Below, piece after piece: positions 10,985 through 24,463 of a stretch of 38,379 nt of DNA (its first letter is position 1; each line of letters opens with the position of its first letter). Source of the stretch: Ichthyophthirius multifiliis. Its lineage: Eukaryota; Ciliophora; Oligohymenophorea; Hymenostomatida. The stretch is taken from assembly GCF_000220395.1 (NCBI RefSeq), contig NW_004086017.1, positions 1-38,379 on the forward strand, written 5' to 3'. Both the position numbers and the translations under genes were made by a program. The notes under the pieces are model-generated. The model had not been told where the DNA came from and searched no databases. It saw only the letters and a program-made list of their open reading frames with translations.

Positions 10985-13263
10985 TAATATATACCTTTTA
11001 TTAAAATACTGTATAATCAATAACTTAACCTCTTTTTGAATTCCTTATTTAATAGTTATGTTAAGCTTTTTTTTAACTTTTATTTTTTTATTCTTAATTA
11101 ATTTATTAATCTGATTATTAAGCTTCATTATTTTTTAAATTTTGATCATTAATTTCGTTTAAGGATTATGAAATTGGTTAATTCTAAGAAGGAATAGTAT
11201 TTTAATTATTTTAAATAACTATAAAATTTTAAATATATTTAAATATATATTTATATTATATTATATTTACCTTGTAATTTTTCTTCATTTTCTTGATTAT
11301 TTACCTAGATGTTATTTTAAGATTTGCTTTTATCTATTTCAATTATAGAATTTTTATCAACATCATTTTCTGGATTAGTTTATTATATATTCACATCTTC
11401 TAACTATTTTTATTCATTATCTTCTTATACTAATATAAAAATATATTAAATAAATATAAAAAGATAATTAAATATTTATTTTAAATACATCTTGATTTTG
11501 TATCTTAATTAAATATTAATTTATAAGGTTCATTTAGAGAAGAGCTACTACTATCAACTTATAAAATAATTTTTTAATTATTATTTTTATTTTAATTTTA
11601 GATTTCTTTTTAGTTATCATTTTAATTTTCCAATTAAATTTAACTAATTTAATTTTAAGATTCTTTTAATAGATTTTAAATTTAAAATTTCTTTTAAAAA
11701 TCTATTTTTAAATAATATATAAAATAATATTTTATAAAAGAAAAAAAAATATATATATATAAAAATATATATATGATTAAATAGATAAATATATAATAAT
11801 TATTATAAAAAAAATTATTTTAAATAAAAAATAATAAATATAAATAAATTATATATAAATATATAAATATATAAATATATATATATAATATTATATAATT
11901 ATATATATATATAATTATTTTATATATTTTTAATTATTTATATAAATATTATATATAATTTTTAATTATATATTTACTTTTTTTTTCTTTATCCTATTTT
12001 TTTTTTTACTTTTTTTTTATAAATTTTTAATTATTAATAATATAATTATTTTTTTCGTTTTGGACACATTATTTAATTTATTTGTTATATTAATTATTTA
12101 CTTTTTAAATTTAAATATCTTTTTCTTTTTCCTATTCTATTTATATTATTGATTATTATTCTTCTTATTCTTAGCTTTAGTCAATAATAATTTAAATCGG
12201 TTGTTTATTTTCTTCATCTGAATCTAAAATTTCTATAATTTCTTACTTTTTTTTATGATTTTTTCTCTTGTTAAGGTCATTCTCATATTAATTTAAAATA
12301 TTATATTAATACGAGTTTTTTTAGATGTTTAATAATTTTTAATTAATATTTTAAGTTTTATATTCTTAAAGTAAATTTTAAATAGTTTAATCTAAAAGAT
12401 ATTCTTAATTTTTTAAAAATGAATTTTATTATACTTTATTATCATTTTTAAAATAATATAATTATTTATTATTATTATTATTATTACTATTACTATTATT
12501 ATTATTATTAAAATTGTCCGAATTTTTATTTAAAAAATCATTATTATTACTGCATTGATTATTTGTTTAAAATAAATTTATTTAATTCAAATTATTATTA
12601 AATAAAATATTGTTACTAATATTATTATTTATAATAAATTATTAATTTTTATTCTCATTAAATGTATTTTTTTAAATATATTTTAATATAATAATTTTAA
12701 TTTTATTAAATAGGTTCTATATTTTATTCATTTCTATTTAATTAATTTTTTAATTAAATATTATTCATAAAAACATTATTTGGTGAGTTATTACTATAAT
12801 TATTTAATAAATTTTCGATAATATTTTTCTTTTCATTTTCATCTTATAAAAAGTTTGGTTATAATAGCATGTTAATATTATTTTTTTATTAAAATTTTTA
12901 CTAACCAATTTCACTATTTCTAATTTTATTTGTCAAAAGCTCCTAGCTATTATTTTAAAAATAAGAGTTTTGCATCTATAGCTGCACGTTTATTGGATTA
13001 TTGCCCATTATTTAGCCGGCATTTTAATTTATTACTCCTCTATTTTAAAAAGAATTGCCATTTAGATTATTGTTTGAAAGATTATTGGTATCTTATAGTT
13101 AAAAAGTATTTAACGGGTTCTAAGATTGAATTTTAAGATTTTTCTAGAATTAAGGAATAGATAATTAATTAATTATTTAAGGGTTTCTCTCTGGGAGCAA
13201 TAGATTGCTTTATGTTTGATTTTAGTTAAAAATAGAATTGTTGAGATAATTTTTATTAAACAT
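10124..13263 (-). CDS. Asn/Gln-rich protein with paired CxxC motifs, function unknown
   Basis: Not recognised. 823 aa from nine exons on the minus strand (13263-12775, 12716-11978, 11701-11489, 11429-11271, 11218-10995, 10914-10789, 10733-10463, 10409-10224, 10188-10124); every junction is GT/AG and phase-consistent. It begins MFNKNYLNNSIF with a low-complexity Asn/Gln/Ser region including an Asn run at about 12465-12520, then an acidic patch (IEILDSDEENK). The C-terminal third is more ordered: RRFRSVDYYSSKEF, then KCKQCNQKL and FICKNCSQ, a C-x2-C...C-x2-C arrangement that could hold one zinc, then a helical Gln/Lys/Glu segment (QKINKEIQTF, LLEQYEYKIQEILQKFEQ) and a basic tail (KTRKKKINY) before TGA. 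A nuclear protein is a guess. The 276-nt intron at 11702-11977 has no in-frame TGA, so that part could also be coding. Confidence 0.75.
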
Positions 13264-14552
13264 GAATACAGAGGCTATAAATTTAAGATATGATGAATAT
13301 ATTATTTTTTGTTATTATTAATTAGATGATTTTTTGTATTATTTAAATATTTTTTTATATTTTCTTTTGTTTTTCTTTTTTCTTTTTATCTTTTTGTATT
13401 TTTTGTTTTTTTTTGTTTTTTTTTTTTTTTTTTGTATAATTAGTTTTTTTTTATTTTTTTTAATATTTTTTATATTATTATTTTTTTATTTTTTACTTTT
13501 TACTTTTTTTTTTTTTTCTTCTTATTTTTTTTTATCTTTTACCTTTAGTAAAATTATAATTAATAATCAAATAAAATAATAAGGAATTAGAATTAATTTA
13601 TTAAAAAGTTTAGAAAATTATACGTTTTTTTACTAATGAAATAATATTGTATTTATAGAGTATATGATTTATTAATACGTATAAATATATAATATTATTA
13701 AAAATAGAATAAAATAGACAAAGATTTAAAAAACAAATAATTATATAGTAATATAAAATAAATTGTTTTAATAAAAAGAAAAAATAAGTTAATACTCGAA
13801 AAACAAATTAAATATAAAATTAATTTTATATTAATAAAAATATAAAATTATTAATTAATAAAAAAGTTATAAAATATAAAAATTAATTAATATTTAAAAT
13901 TACTTAATAAATATATAAAATATAATTTATATTTTATAATATTATATAATAATTGTTTTTTATGTTAAAATATATAATACTAAAATAATTTATTTTTAAA
14001 TAAGTAATATAAATGATACTTACTTATAAAATATCATTATTTTTTTAATTAAAAAAAAAATTATTATATATTTTAGTTTAATTATTTTTTAAAAAATTTT
14101 ATCTTATTTACCTTTCATTTTATTTTATTTTATTTTTTTTTTTTTAAAAAAAAAAAACACATAAATTGAATAAATTTATAATTATAATAAATATATAATC
14201 AAAAAAATATATTTAAATATAATATATTATATTATAAAATATTATATATATTATAATTTTTACTATAATTAAAATATATTATATATTATTGTTAATATTT
14301 TTACGAAATAATAATTTTTTTTTTTAATTTTTTATAATTATAAATATAAAATTATATATATATATATATGTATATATATATACAAATAATTTTTTAATTT
14401 TTTTTTTTTATATATTAAAATAGTATTAAATATTCATTATACAAATTTCTACAAAAATAAAAATTTAATCAGTATTAAAAAAAAGTTAATAATAAATAAA
14501 ATATATATTTTTATTTTTATAAAAAAATAAAATATATATATCTATATAAAAA
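13264..14552. other. AT-only intergenic region with a long T-rich strand
   Basis: About 1.3 kb between two minus-strand genes. From 13330 to about 13540 the plus strand is almost only T with scattered G/C, so the minus strand, which is the 5' side of the gene to the left, is A-rich. The rest is A/T noise with a T13-A12 junction at 14133-14157. No gene is supported; hydrophobic Phe/Leu readings of the T-rich part are composition artefacts. Confidence 0.5.
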
Positions 14553-16037
14553 TCACATTGAATTCTAAAGTTTTTCTAATAAGCCAGTACCTCCAATTAA
14601 AAAAGCCGTATTATAAAAATCTCCTAATTTAGATTTTGAAGCAACTAATTATTCTTATAAATAATCCATTTATTTTTATAATTCTTTCATTTTTTAACTT
14701 TCTTATTTATATTATTTAATATCTTTATTTAATTAATCTCTTTCCTAACTAATTTTTTCTAATTCAATCTATTAATAAATATATATTTATATTATTTATA
14801 TATACATATATCTATTTTTTAATAAAACAAAAAAGTTACTTATTTTATATTAAATTCTTATTTAAGTTATTCGAATTCTTCATTTGGAAAAGATTTTTCT
14901 TATAAATTGAAATTTTAATTTTATAAAATTTGAATTTATTCCATTAATTCTGAATATTTTTCGTCATTTTAATAATTAGGTTCTGAAGTTTCTTCCAATT
15001 AATGTTCTTTTAATTTAAGTTTATTTTCTAAATATTCCTTCTCAGCTTTTAAGACTTCTAATTCGTCATTATTTAGTTCCATTTTATGTTTAAAATCTTA
15101 TAATTAATATTATAAATCAGAAATTAATTGTTACAAATTTTATATTTCCTCGTTTTTTTAACTAACTTAACTATTCGATCTAACATCATCTTTTTATTAA
15201 TTTTATAAGGCTTCTATTTTTGAAGCCTAAAGTGAAGAACTTTCAGTTATTTTACTCTTTTAATCTTATAAAAGTTTATTTTTTTAAATTAACTCGGCTA
15301 TTTTAGACATTTAAGAGTCTATTTATTCCTATAATTGTATATTTTATTCCTCTATATGGCTTATTTCATTTATTTTTTATTAAAAACTTTGATTTTCGGA
15401 TTTTAAAGACTTTATCTATTCTTATAGTTGATTATTTTGATCTTCATAATTTTAAATTTTTTGATTGAAAACTTATGTCTATTATTCAGCAGTTTATAAT
15501 TATTATTAAAGCTGTTTTAAATTCTAATTTAATTAATTTATTTCTAACTTATTTTATATTTCCATATTTAGGATTTTTTCTTAAAGTTTCTTTATTATTT
15601 TTAATTTTAATTTTTTTATTTATTTACTTTTGTTAATTCTTCATATTATTAATTTTCTTGTTTTTTTTAATTATCTTCATTCTTTGTTTAAATATTTTCA
15701 GGCTTTTTTTATTAAATTTAAGAACTTATAGGTAATTAGGATTAACTTGTATTTGATAAATCAATTTGCTTTATAAAATGTAATTTTATATTTATTTAAA
15801 TTTATGCTTTTTAATCAGGACATTTTTCTAGTTTTAGAGTTTCATTGAATACTATATAAATTTATTTTTTTATATTAAAATAGAAATATATAAATAATTA
15901 CTTTATTATTTTTAATCAGCTATTTTTGCTATATCTAAATTAGCCATTCCTGCTACTTTATTTCCTTTTTCTGTAATTATTATTACTGTAAACGAAGTCT
16001 TATTTTTTATAATTAAAAATAAATATAAATATATAAA

Positions 16038-16087
<50 letters not shown>

Positions 16088-16339
16088 ATAATTAACTTTT
16101 TTTTCTTCAAAATTTTATGTTTCTTCATTAAAATATAGATTAGTCTCTAATTTTAAAATTTCATCAAATATAGCTTCTCCATTTTTTAATGGAACAAGTT
16201 TTTATGTTTCTACTTTTTGACTTCCTTTATTATTTTTTTTTATTTTATTTATTATCATATTTAATTATAACCTCTTTTCCAAACTACTTATAATTGGCTT
16301 GGAAAACTTATTGCTATATTTATTTTTTATATTCTGCAT
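14553..16339 (-). CDS. C2-like (NT-C2 type) domain plus coiled-coil protein
   Basis: 509 aa from five exons (16339-16097, 15998-15902, 15851-15628, 15589-14840, 14768-14553). Residues about 25-185 look like the N-terminal C2 fold found in EEIG1/EHBP1-type proteins: GEAIFDEILKL, then TSFTVIIITEKGNKVAGMAN, then FNETLKLEKCPDQKAQI. This assignment is by pattern only. The rest is a long Gln/Glu/Lys coiled coil with heptads (for example NNQLQEQIKSLKSEN, ELEVLKAEKEYLENKLKL), ending in a short conserved-looking tail (SKLGDFYNTAFLIGGTG) before TGA. It is probably a cytoskeletal, membrane-tethering or ciliary protein. It is head-to-head with the CFAP57-like gene, 209 bp apart, which hints at shared regulation. 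The start used is the ATG at 16339, which keeps one open frame; an alternative frame upstream of the A9 run near 16231 also looks protein-like. Confidence 0.72.
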
Positions 16340-16548
16340 TCAAAATAAAATAAAAAAGCTTTAATATTTTACATATTTTAATATTTCTTTATTTTTTAAA
16401 AAATAAAATATATTTATATAAATAAATAAAAAAACAATTAAATTATTATTAATATTTTTTTTTTAAAAAAAAATAAATAAATAATATAATAAAACTTATT
16501 ATAATTTTCATATTTGTTTAAAAAAAAAAAAAAAGCAAAATAAAAAAA
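16340..16548. promoter_or_regulatory. Short bidirectional promoter region
   Basis: Only 209 bp separate the start codons of a coiled-coil gene (minus) and a CFAP57-like ciliary gene (plus). It contains a T10-A9 junction at 16455-16473 and an A14 run at 16521-16534. Being shared by two genes, it must drive both directions. No known factor site can be named. Confidence 0.5.
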
Positions 16549-19500
16549 ATGGAAATAATAGATGTACGAGAAAAGGATTATGTTTTAATAAATGACATAA
16601 AAGTGGTAAAATAAAATAATAAAAAAAGTCCAAAAAATCACATTTTAAAAAAATAACAAGATCAAACGTAAAATGTTCAGCAAAGGAGGTGGCCCAAATC
16701 AACCAAACCAAAAGCTTGAAAATGGCATATCAATTTAATTAGAAAACTCATTCGGTTGTTACCAAACCCCAATTCGTAAAAACTCTTACTTTTGCACAGA
16801 TGACAACCTGATATATAATTGTGGTAATCATCTAGTTTTATACGATGTAGTTCGTAAAAAATAAAAATATGTAATGAAAAACATAGAAGACTAACCTCTT
16901 ACAGCGATGACTTTTTTCACAAACCCAACTAAAGGAACCACCAATATAGCCGTTGCCTTAAAATCTAAATCAGATACCCTCCCTTAAGTTAAAGTATATA
17001 GTTCTTAAAAGCCTTCGAATTTTTCATTAGTACACAATATTCCAAATTCGATAATTTTAGATATCCAGTTTATTTTAAAAGCGCGATATATAATCACCCT
17101 AACCCACATGCCTAAAGGATTTCAATTAAACATATACAATGTATAGGAAGAAAGACACTGTTGCATAAGATAGGTGGAAGACTAAGAAGCTTCTAAAATC
17201 GAAGTAAATACAAAACTAGGTTCCGATTTCATTATAATAGGAAAAAAATACTGCCAAGTTTGTTCTTTCGAATACTAAGGAATGTTAATAAATGAAAAAG
17301 CCAATTTATATGAAAGTCTAAATAAATAATTCAATTTACTTTTCGAAGAAGAAATTTGTGAAGCCGTCTGGATTTCCGAGTATATTATTATTGCTACTTT
17401 CTAAAATAAGCTCCATATTTTCAAAAACCTCATATACTAGAAAACACTCGATCTAGTTTTATTCGAAAAAGAAGCCATTATTCCAATCAGAAATTCCAAG
17501 TAATCCCAATAAGAACAAGATTAAATTATCTAATAAGTCCTAGAATAATAAAAAAATGACACTAAGCATATTTCAGTTTCCTGTATGTCCAAATTCCAAC
17601 GCGGACTAGCAATAGGTTTCCAAGGTGCTTAAATGATTTCCCTTTACGAGTTTGACAATTAAAACGAGCTCGTACATAAAGGTAATTACTACCTAAAAGA
17701 AGAAAATATATAGAAAATCCACTCCATAGATATCGCTCCTGATGAAATGTACGCTGTTATATGCATTCTTTTTTATCCCAGAGGCTCTCATTAAACGGCT
17801 AAAATAAAAAGCGATGGTGTATATGCGATATCTCCTGAAGAAAAAAAGGAACAACAGGGAAAATTAGAAATTTATATGTTTAATTTAGCAGTAGTAGATG
17901 CCATAAAAAGTGTCTAAAAAGACCCTTTTGAGCCTCTTTTTGAATAAGGAGTACATAAAGGATCTATCCTAGATTTATCTTTGTGTCCCACAAGATCTAT
18001 TTTAGTATCCGTGTGTGAAGATAAGACTACCAAATTTATGGATTTCGGTTCTGAATTTCGAGAATTAATTTCATAGTTTTTCCATGAAACTCCTAATTGT
18101 ATTTCTATTCATCCTTTAAATATTTAATGCGCTATAGGCTTTAAGGAAGGAATTAAAGTCTTTAATATTCTAGATGATGAATTAAAACCGTCTTTTACGA
18201 ATAATACGAAAACTTGTACGGCAATCAGTTATAGTGAAGGAGGGCATTTATTGGCCGCTGGAAATTTACAGATAATAAACATTTATAATCCTTATGAATA
18301 TATTTTACTTTATACATTAAATGGTCATGCTGTAGCTTTAAAAAGCATAGAATGGATCAATAATGATTAGAATATTATTTCTATATGTTAAGGAGGACTA
18401 CTTAACGTATGGGATTTGAAAACAGGAACAAGGTTTATTGAACATTCTTATAGACAGCATAAATTATTGGCTGTAGCATATGATTTTGATTTTGATTTAG
18501 TTGTTTGTGCATGTTCAGATAATAAATTGAGAATTTTTAAAGAAAAAGGCTAAATTTAAGTTTGTGAACATGAAACAAGTCCGTGTTAATTTACTAGTAT
18601 ACATATTAGTAAAGTATAATATTTTTTTATTAATATAAATAAGATATATATATATTTATTATATATTATTATATATATTTATTTATATATATATACATAT
18701 TTATATTTACATTAGAGATTTGATACCATTATATTTGGAACAAGTGAGGGTTCTATTAGGATTTATTTATGGCCTTTTTGGACTTTTAAGGCTAAAAGTA
18801 TGGACTATTTAGAAATTCCAATTCACTAGTGTACTATTACCTCAATAAAAATTTCCTAAGACTATTAATATTTAATTACTTGTTCAGAAGATAGTTCTAT
18901 ATTTTTTAGTAAAATTCGAGAATTCGTAGAAGGGGAAGATGTAACAGTAACTGACTTTTTTAATTAGCAAAAAGAAAACAATTATGAAGCTTTAGAAAAA
19001 GTTACTCTTGCCTATTCACTTAATAATTTATGTCTTTGCTCTAAAATAGCCCAGGAATAAAAAAAAGAGTCCATAAAGGAACTCGAATTTCGTTTGCAAA
19101 ATTATAAAAGCGACATTGATGACGAGAAAGAAAAATGGGGTGAAATATACGCCTAAAGGATAAAAACCTTAAAGGAAAAGCATAATGATTAAAAATAAAA
19201 ACAAAAAGAAAACCTTTTGAAAATATAACAAGAATATGATTAGAAATTTGAAGAGTTAAGGGAAAAAAAAGCTAATTAAAAATAAGAAATGGAAGAAATA
19301 GAAGAAAAGCTAAACGAAATGAATTCAAAAGATTTAATTTAATGTTATTAAAGAAGAGATGAACTTACTGAAAAACTTTAAAATTTAAAATCCAAATTTT
19401 CAAACTAAATCGAACATGCGCAATAATAATATAATTATACACTTAAAAAAGTATAGGATGAATACGATATTAAATTTAGTGATATTTTTAATAAATATAA

Positions 19501-20890
19501 AAACGCATTAGAAAATGTAACAAATGATTAACATAAATTTCATGAAGTACTTTCTTAATAAGAATAAGACTTTGATACTTATTTTACTAAGACCAAATAA
19601 AATCTAAAAGAAGAACTAGAAGAAGAACTCAGAAAAACAGAAGAATTAAGATCTTCTAATTCTAAATATAATAAGGTTAAAAACATAAAAATAATATATA
19701 TATAAAATATAAATATAGGAAATATAAAATTATAAAGAAAGAAAATAATATTTGCAGTAAGAATCTGAATAATTAAGTTTAGAAATAAAAAACTTAGAAC
19801 TTGATTAAAAAAACTTCGAAGATAAATAGAACTAAATGGTGAATTAATTAAACGAAAAAGAAGATATAATCAATATGCGTGAATAATAAATAAAAGACCT
19901 CCGAAGTAAGAACATCCATTTATAAAATTTCCAAAAAGTCTACGATTATTAAGTCAATACTTTAAAAGATGAAAGATAGCCTTTAAAAGAGCATTTATTA
20001 AATATGGAAAAACACGTTAAAAATCTCTACAATGAACTATTGGAAGAATCAGGCGCAAATAAAAATATTGATAAAGATATAGAAAAAACTGAAAATAAAA
20101 CAAAAGAAATGAAAATATAATTAAGGGAAAAATAAAAAGACGTAATGTTAACTAGAAGATTAATCGAAAATTTCTAATTTTAAATTTTAGATATGTTAAA
20201 GAATTTACAATTTAAAGAATGGCCAAAAAGACTAGCAGAAATTTATACTGAAAACTTTTCAGAAAAATCATATAAAATAGAAAAAGTCTTAGAATAATCC
20301 ACAATAGGCGCTAACTTAAAAGAATTGAAAAAAGATGCTTATTTAGAATAAATAGAATAAGAATAATAATTCCTTATTGGATAAGATTTAAAAGGCCAAA
20401 GAGATTTTTTAGCAAGATAATTAGTAAAAGTAGCCGGTGATTATAGAAAAGTAATGGAGTCAAGAAATGATGCCTATTTAAGGGTTTAAAATATGAATAC
20501 ACTATTAATAAATGAATGTAATGAAAAAAGAGAAAAAAAATCGAAATTAAAGGAATATTTAAGTCTATAAAAAAAAGCCTATAGAGAAGTTAGAAGAGAA
20601 TTAGCAGTTTTTATGGGACAAAGTTTAAAAGAAATTTTAGATGATGATGATGAAAATATTAATTTCATTCAACAAGAAGATGAAAGTGAAGAGGCTTTGG
20701 ACGAAATAGATGAAAAAAATAATTAAAATTAAAAAAACAATGAAAGTGGAAATTTATTAGTTGATAATTATAATAAAACGCAAAACTCAGCAAGTCTTTT
20801 GAAAACTTGTAATACTAAGAAATAAAAGGAACTACCTTTTGTAAGATATTAATAGAAGTAAAAATTAATAAAAACAATATAATATATAAT

Positions 20891-20925
<35 letters not shown>

Positions 20926-21444
20926 TTTTTATAAATAGAAAATCTTTATCTTAAGCCTTATTAAAAAATAATAAATTCTAAGTATAAAAAGCGCCAACTA
21001 TTACAGAAAAAAAAATTAACCAAAGATAATTAATATAAGATTTATTAAAATAAATAGAACTTATTAATGACAATTAAGATTTATAAGGAGATTAATTAAA
21101 AGAAAGAGTGTAAAATTTCCTATATGTTGAAAAAAAAGATACTGTAGGCCCCCTCATATAAAAAGAATAATAAAATTAAGCTTTAAAATTAGCTTCAAGC
21201 ACTTAAGGACCGTTTTTTTAAACTAATAGAATAAGTATATAAATTTTTAATTAATAATTTTTTTATTTTTTTAGAAATGTAATCTTCGTAAGGAAAAATA
21301 CCAAATTCACCTGGAGTAGGTAGTAAAACTAGTACTGCTCCACATAACTTTATGTAAACTTTTACAAGTAATTTAGGTTTTGGGTAAACTGGTTAGGATT
21401 TTAATAGAAAATCAGCTTTATCTCAATAATAATTTAATAAATGA
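16549..21444 (+). CDS. CFAP57: CFAP57-like WD40 / coiled-coil axonemal protein
   Basis: About 1500 aa. The first half is WD40 beta-propeller sequence (HKGSILDLSLCPTRSILVS, CEDKTTKFMDF, EGGHLLAAGNLQI, GGLLNVWDLKTG, CSDNKLRIFKEKG, GTSEGSIRIYLWPF, TCSEDSSIFF). The second half (from about 18980) is a long charged coiled coil, then a Ser/Thr/Gln tail. This order and length fit CFAP57/WDR65, which in cilia belongs to the regulatory complex for inner-arm dyneins; ciliates carry several paralogues, so the exact paralogue is open, and CFAP43/44 are related alternatives. Exons: 16661-18613, 18716-19675, 19719-20857, 20939-21234 and 21275-21444, plus a probable first exon 16549-16605 (MEIIDVREKDYVLIND) joined in phase by a 55-nt intron. 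If that exon is wrong, the start is the ATG at 16673. Base composition is less AT-rich here than nearby, as expected for a conserved gene. Confidence 0.85.
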
Positions 21445-22621
21445 TTTTTTTATATTAATATTTTTTTTAATTTTTGTATTTTTAGTTATTATTTTGTTAT
21501 TTTTTAAATATTGAATTTTTTAAAATTATAGATATTTTAAATAAAAAAAAGTATATATTATAATATATTAAAAATAATATTCAATTTTAATATAAGAAAA
21601 GCTATAAAATAATTTTTTTAATTATCCATTATAATAAAAAAAATTATTCATAATATTAAGTTTTTATATTTAAAATAAATAAAGAACGAATTGTATTTTT
21701 TTATACATACATATATAATATATTAATAATAATTATAAAAATTTACTTGTTTATTCATTTTTATTAATTTATTTTAATATATTGATTAAATTATTATTTG
21801 ATCATCAATATATATTTATTAATAAAAATCCTAAACTTTCATTTAAACGCTAAAAGCAGAAGACATCCAAAAAAAAAAAAAAAATAAGCTTTTTTTATGA
21901 AATATGAAAGTAAAAAAAATATAATTAATAAATATATATTTTAAATTCTTTTTGAATAAAAATAATAAACTAAATATTTGATAAAGGTTAAAAGGTTAAA
22001 AGAAAAAAAAAAACTTATATCCAAAATAAATGAATTAAATGTTTATTAAATTAAAATGAATAAATATATTGTATTGTATTGTTAATAAATACTAATAATT
22101 AAAAAAAAATGAAATTAAGAGGACTATTAAAAAAAATATTTATAAGAAAGTTGAATATTATTAAAATTAATTATATTGAATATTTAATATTTTATATATA
22201 TAAATCTTTTATAAAAATAATATTTATAAAATAAATAAATAAATATAATTATTAAAAAAAATATATATAATACAAATTTAAATTAAATGCCTTTAATACT
22301 ATATAAATTTTAATAAAAAAAATATATTTATTTTGAATAATTTGCTAAAATTATACGACTAAAAAATAAAGCTAAAATATAATTATAAATTTTGTAATAT
22401 TTTTGAACAATAAATTAAAACTTTGTATATATATTTTTATTTAACTTTTTTGTTATTATTAAATTAAACCAAATTCTAATTATTATAACTATTTTTTAAA
22501 TGTTTTCTTATTTCTAAAGTTAAATATTTTACTAATTAACATTATTTTATTTCTTATTTTTTAAAAATAATAATAAAAGGAATAGAATATAAAAATTTAT
22601 AAATTAAATGAATTATTTAAA

Positions 22622-22668
<47 letters not shown>

Positions 22669-22950
22669 ATTATTTATAAAAAAATAAATTTTTATATTTG
22701 TAAAAATAAATAATATTTACTACTTAGATTAAAAAAAAACACTCTAATAATAAATAAATAATTTTAAATTACAATTTTATTTTTTTTGAAAGAAAAAAAT
22801 AATAATTACAAAAACAATATCAAAAAAAAATAAACTGTAATTTAAATAATAAAATTTATAACTTAAAAATACGAAATTATTTAGAGCACTTTTTTTTTAA
22901 AAAAAAAAGAAAAAAAAAAAAAACAAAACTAATAAAATAAAAAATATTAA
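21445..22950. other. Convergent AT-only intergenic region
   Basis: About 1.5 kb between converging genes. It holds an ATT trinucleotide repeat at about 22625-22670 and a T9-A10 junction at 22890-22908. No coding sequence or RNA gene can be supported. Confidence 0.5.
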
Positions 22951-24463
22951 TCAATCATTTTTAATTTTCTTTACAACATTATCCAAATCTTCAATATTCT
23001 ATTTATACCCTTAAATTTAGTTATTATTTAAATATTCTTAATTATCATTTAATTATTATTAAGTTTCATTTAATTACTATTGTTTAATATTTAATTATTA
23101 TTAATTTTTATCTAATTATTATTATATTTAATTATAGTCATCATTATTCTTTTTAACATTTCCAAAAGTTCCTAATTTTTTAATTTAAACATTTTACGGA
23201 TCAATAGTAGTTTTGAACTAATTTTAATTCAAACTCTAAGCCTTCATTTCTTCCTAAGCTTTTTAAAATTTAACTCTATCTTCTTTCTAATTAATTGTAT
23301 CCTATATTTTTTCATAAAGATTTTTCAAACTTTCTTTTAAGTCCTTCGAAATTTCATCGTCTAAAAAAGATACTTTTAAATGATCAATTTTAATATCTTC
23401 ATTTTTTATTTCTTTATAGCATTTAATCTATACACGCGGTATCCCAATTTTAGAACTTAATATATTTTCCAATATTTATGCACTCTATATGAAATTTTTC
23501 AATGAATTTTCCTCACAAAACTCCTTATTTTCATACAATAAACTATTCCCTAATTAAAAATAAATACTACTTAAATACCTACTATATTCCTTATCTTCTA
23601 TTTAAAATGCAATATTTAATGCTTCAGTGTATTATTCCACAGAGTCTTTTAATGAATCCCTCCAAGCTTCCAAATCTCCTAGTCTTAATGTAACTTAAAC
23701 TATTTATCTTAATAATTCTTTTTATTTTTCCTTTTTATCTAAGTTACTGCTTTATTTAACTTCTTCTAAATTTTTATAAATAATTTTCTTACATAACTCA
23801 AGATTTTCCCAGGCTAATTATAAATCATCTATTTTTTATTAAACTAGGTTTTGCTCTTTTTATTCTTCTTAATTTCCATTGATTTTTTCTTCCTAAATTT
23901 ACACTCCGTTATCTTTATATAAAATAGTGTCTATTTATATTATTTTCTCATCTTAATTTATTTAATTTTCATTTTCATTTTAATTTTCATTTTCATTTTT
24001 ATTTTCATTTTAATTTTCATCTTCTTCTTCTGATTCATCAGATTCTTCTTCTTCTTCTTCTTTTTATTATTCTTCTTTATTTACTTTTTATTAAGCTTCC
24101 TCTCCGAAAATATCTGATGTGACAGTCTTATTTTGTTAATAACATATCTCCATAATAATAATAATATTTCGACATTTTATAATGTTATTCGTTTTTGTAA
24201 TATTTTACAGCGTCAATCATTAAATCAGAAAATATTTCCTCAGCAGATTCGAATTCGTTTTTTCTAATATGTTCTTTTACCTTTTCGATTTATTATTCTA
24301 AATATTCTTCGGTTATTTCTGGCTTATTCTCTTTATTTTCATTTTTCTAAGAATCAGTTTATATACAGTCATTGTTTGTAGAATTTTATACATTAATATT
24401 TTTAGGAGATTAATTATCATGTTCATCGACTGTTTAAGATTTGGATTTTTCTGTTTTTTCCAT
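22951..24463 (-). CDS. NASP: NASP/Sim3/Hif1-type histone H3-H4 chaperone
   Basis: About 503 aa, intronless. SHNi-TPR family protein that binds H3 or H3-H4 and supplies it to assembly pathways. Order: a disordered Gln/Asn/Ser/Lys N-terminus; first TPR (EFESAEEIFSDLMIDA, then YYYYYGDMLL); an acidic interruption (EEEEEE, SDESEEED, then NEN repeats), the hallmark acidic insertion of the family; then LQLAWENLELCKKIIYK, RLGDLEAWRDSLKDSVEQY, and YFQLGNSLLYENKEF. A coiled-coil region (DLKESLKNLYEKIQD) and a Gln/Asn-rich tail end in TGA at 22951. Total length is 3n+1: the frame of the first TPR and the frame of the acidic insert differ by one base, close to 24127-24136, where the minus strand reads AAA-TAA. 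This is either a one-base sequence error or a real shift. It is divergent from the CK2 gene. Confidence 0.88.

Noticed and set aside
12930..13136. Plus-strand open reading of 68 codons
   Set aside because: It lies opposite the first exon of the minus-strand Asn/Gln-rich gene, has no ATG, and the minus reading continues in frame from a good ATG at 13263.
13334..13579. Plus-strand Phe/Leu-rich reading of 81 codons
   Set aside because: Pure composition effect of the T-rich block; no family and no splice context.
16120..16339. Alternative first-exon frame in the C2/coiled-coil gene (FGKEVIIKYDNK)
   Set aside because: It looks protein-like but has no ATG and needs a one-base change at the A9 run; the ATG frame from 16339 needs none.
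16508..16711. Minus-strand reading of 67 codons
   Set aside because: Opposite the start of the CFAP57-like gene; no conservation signal.
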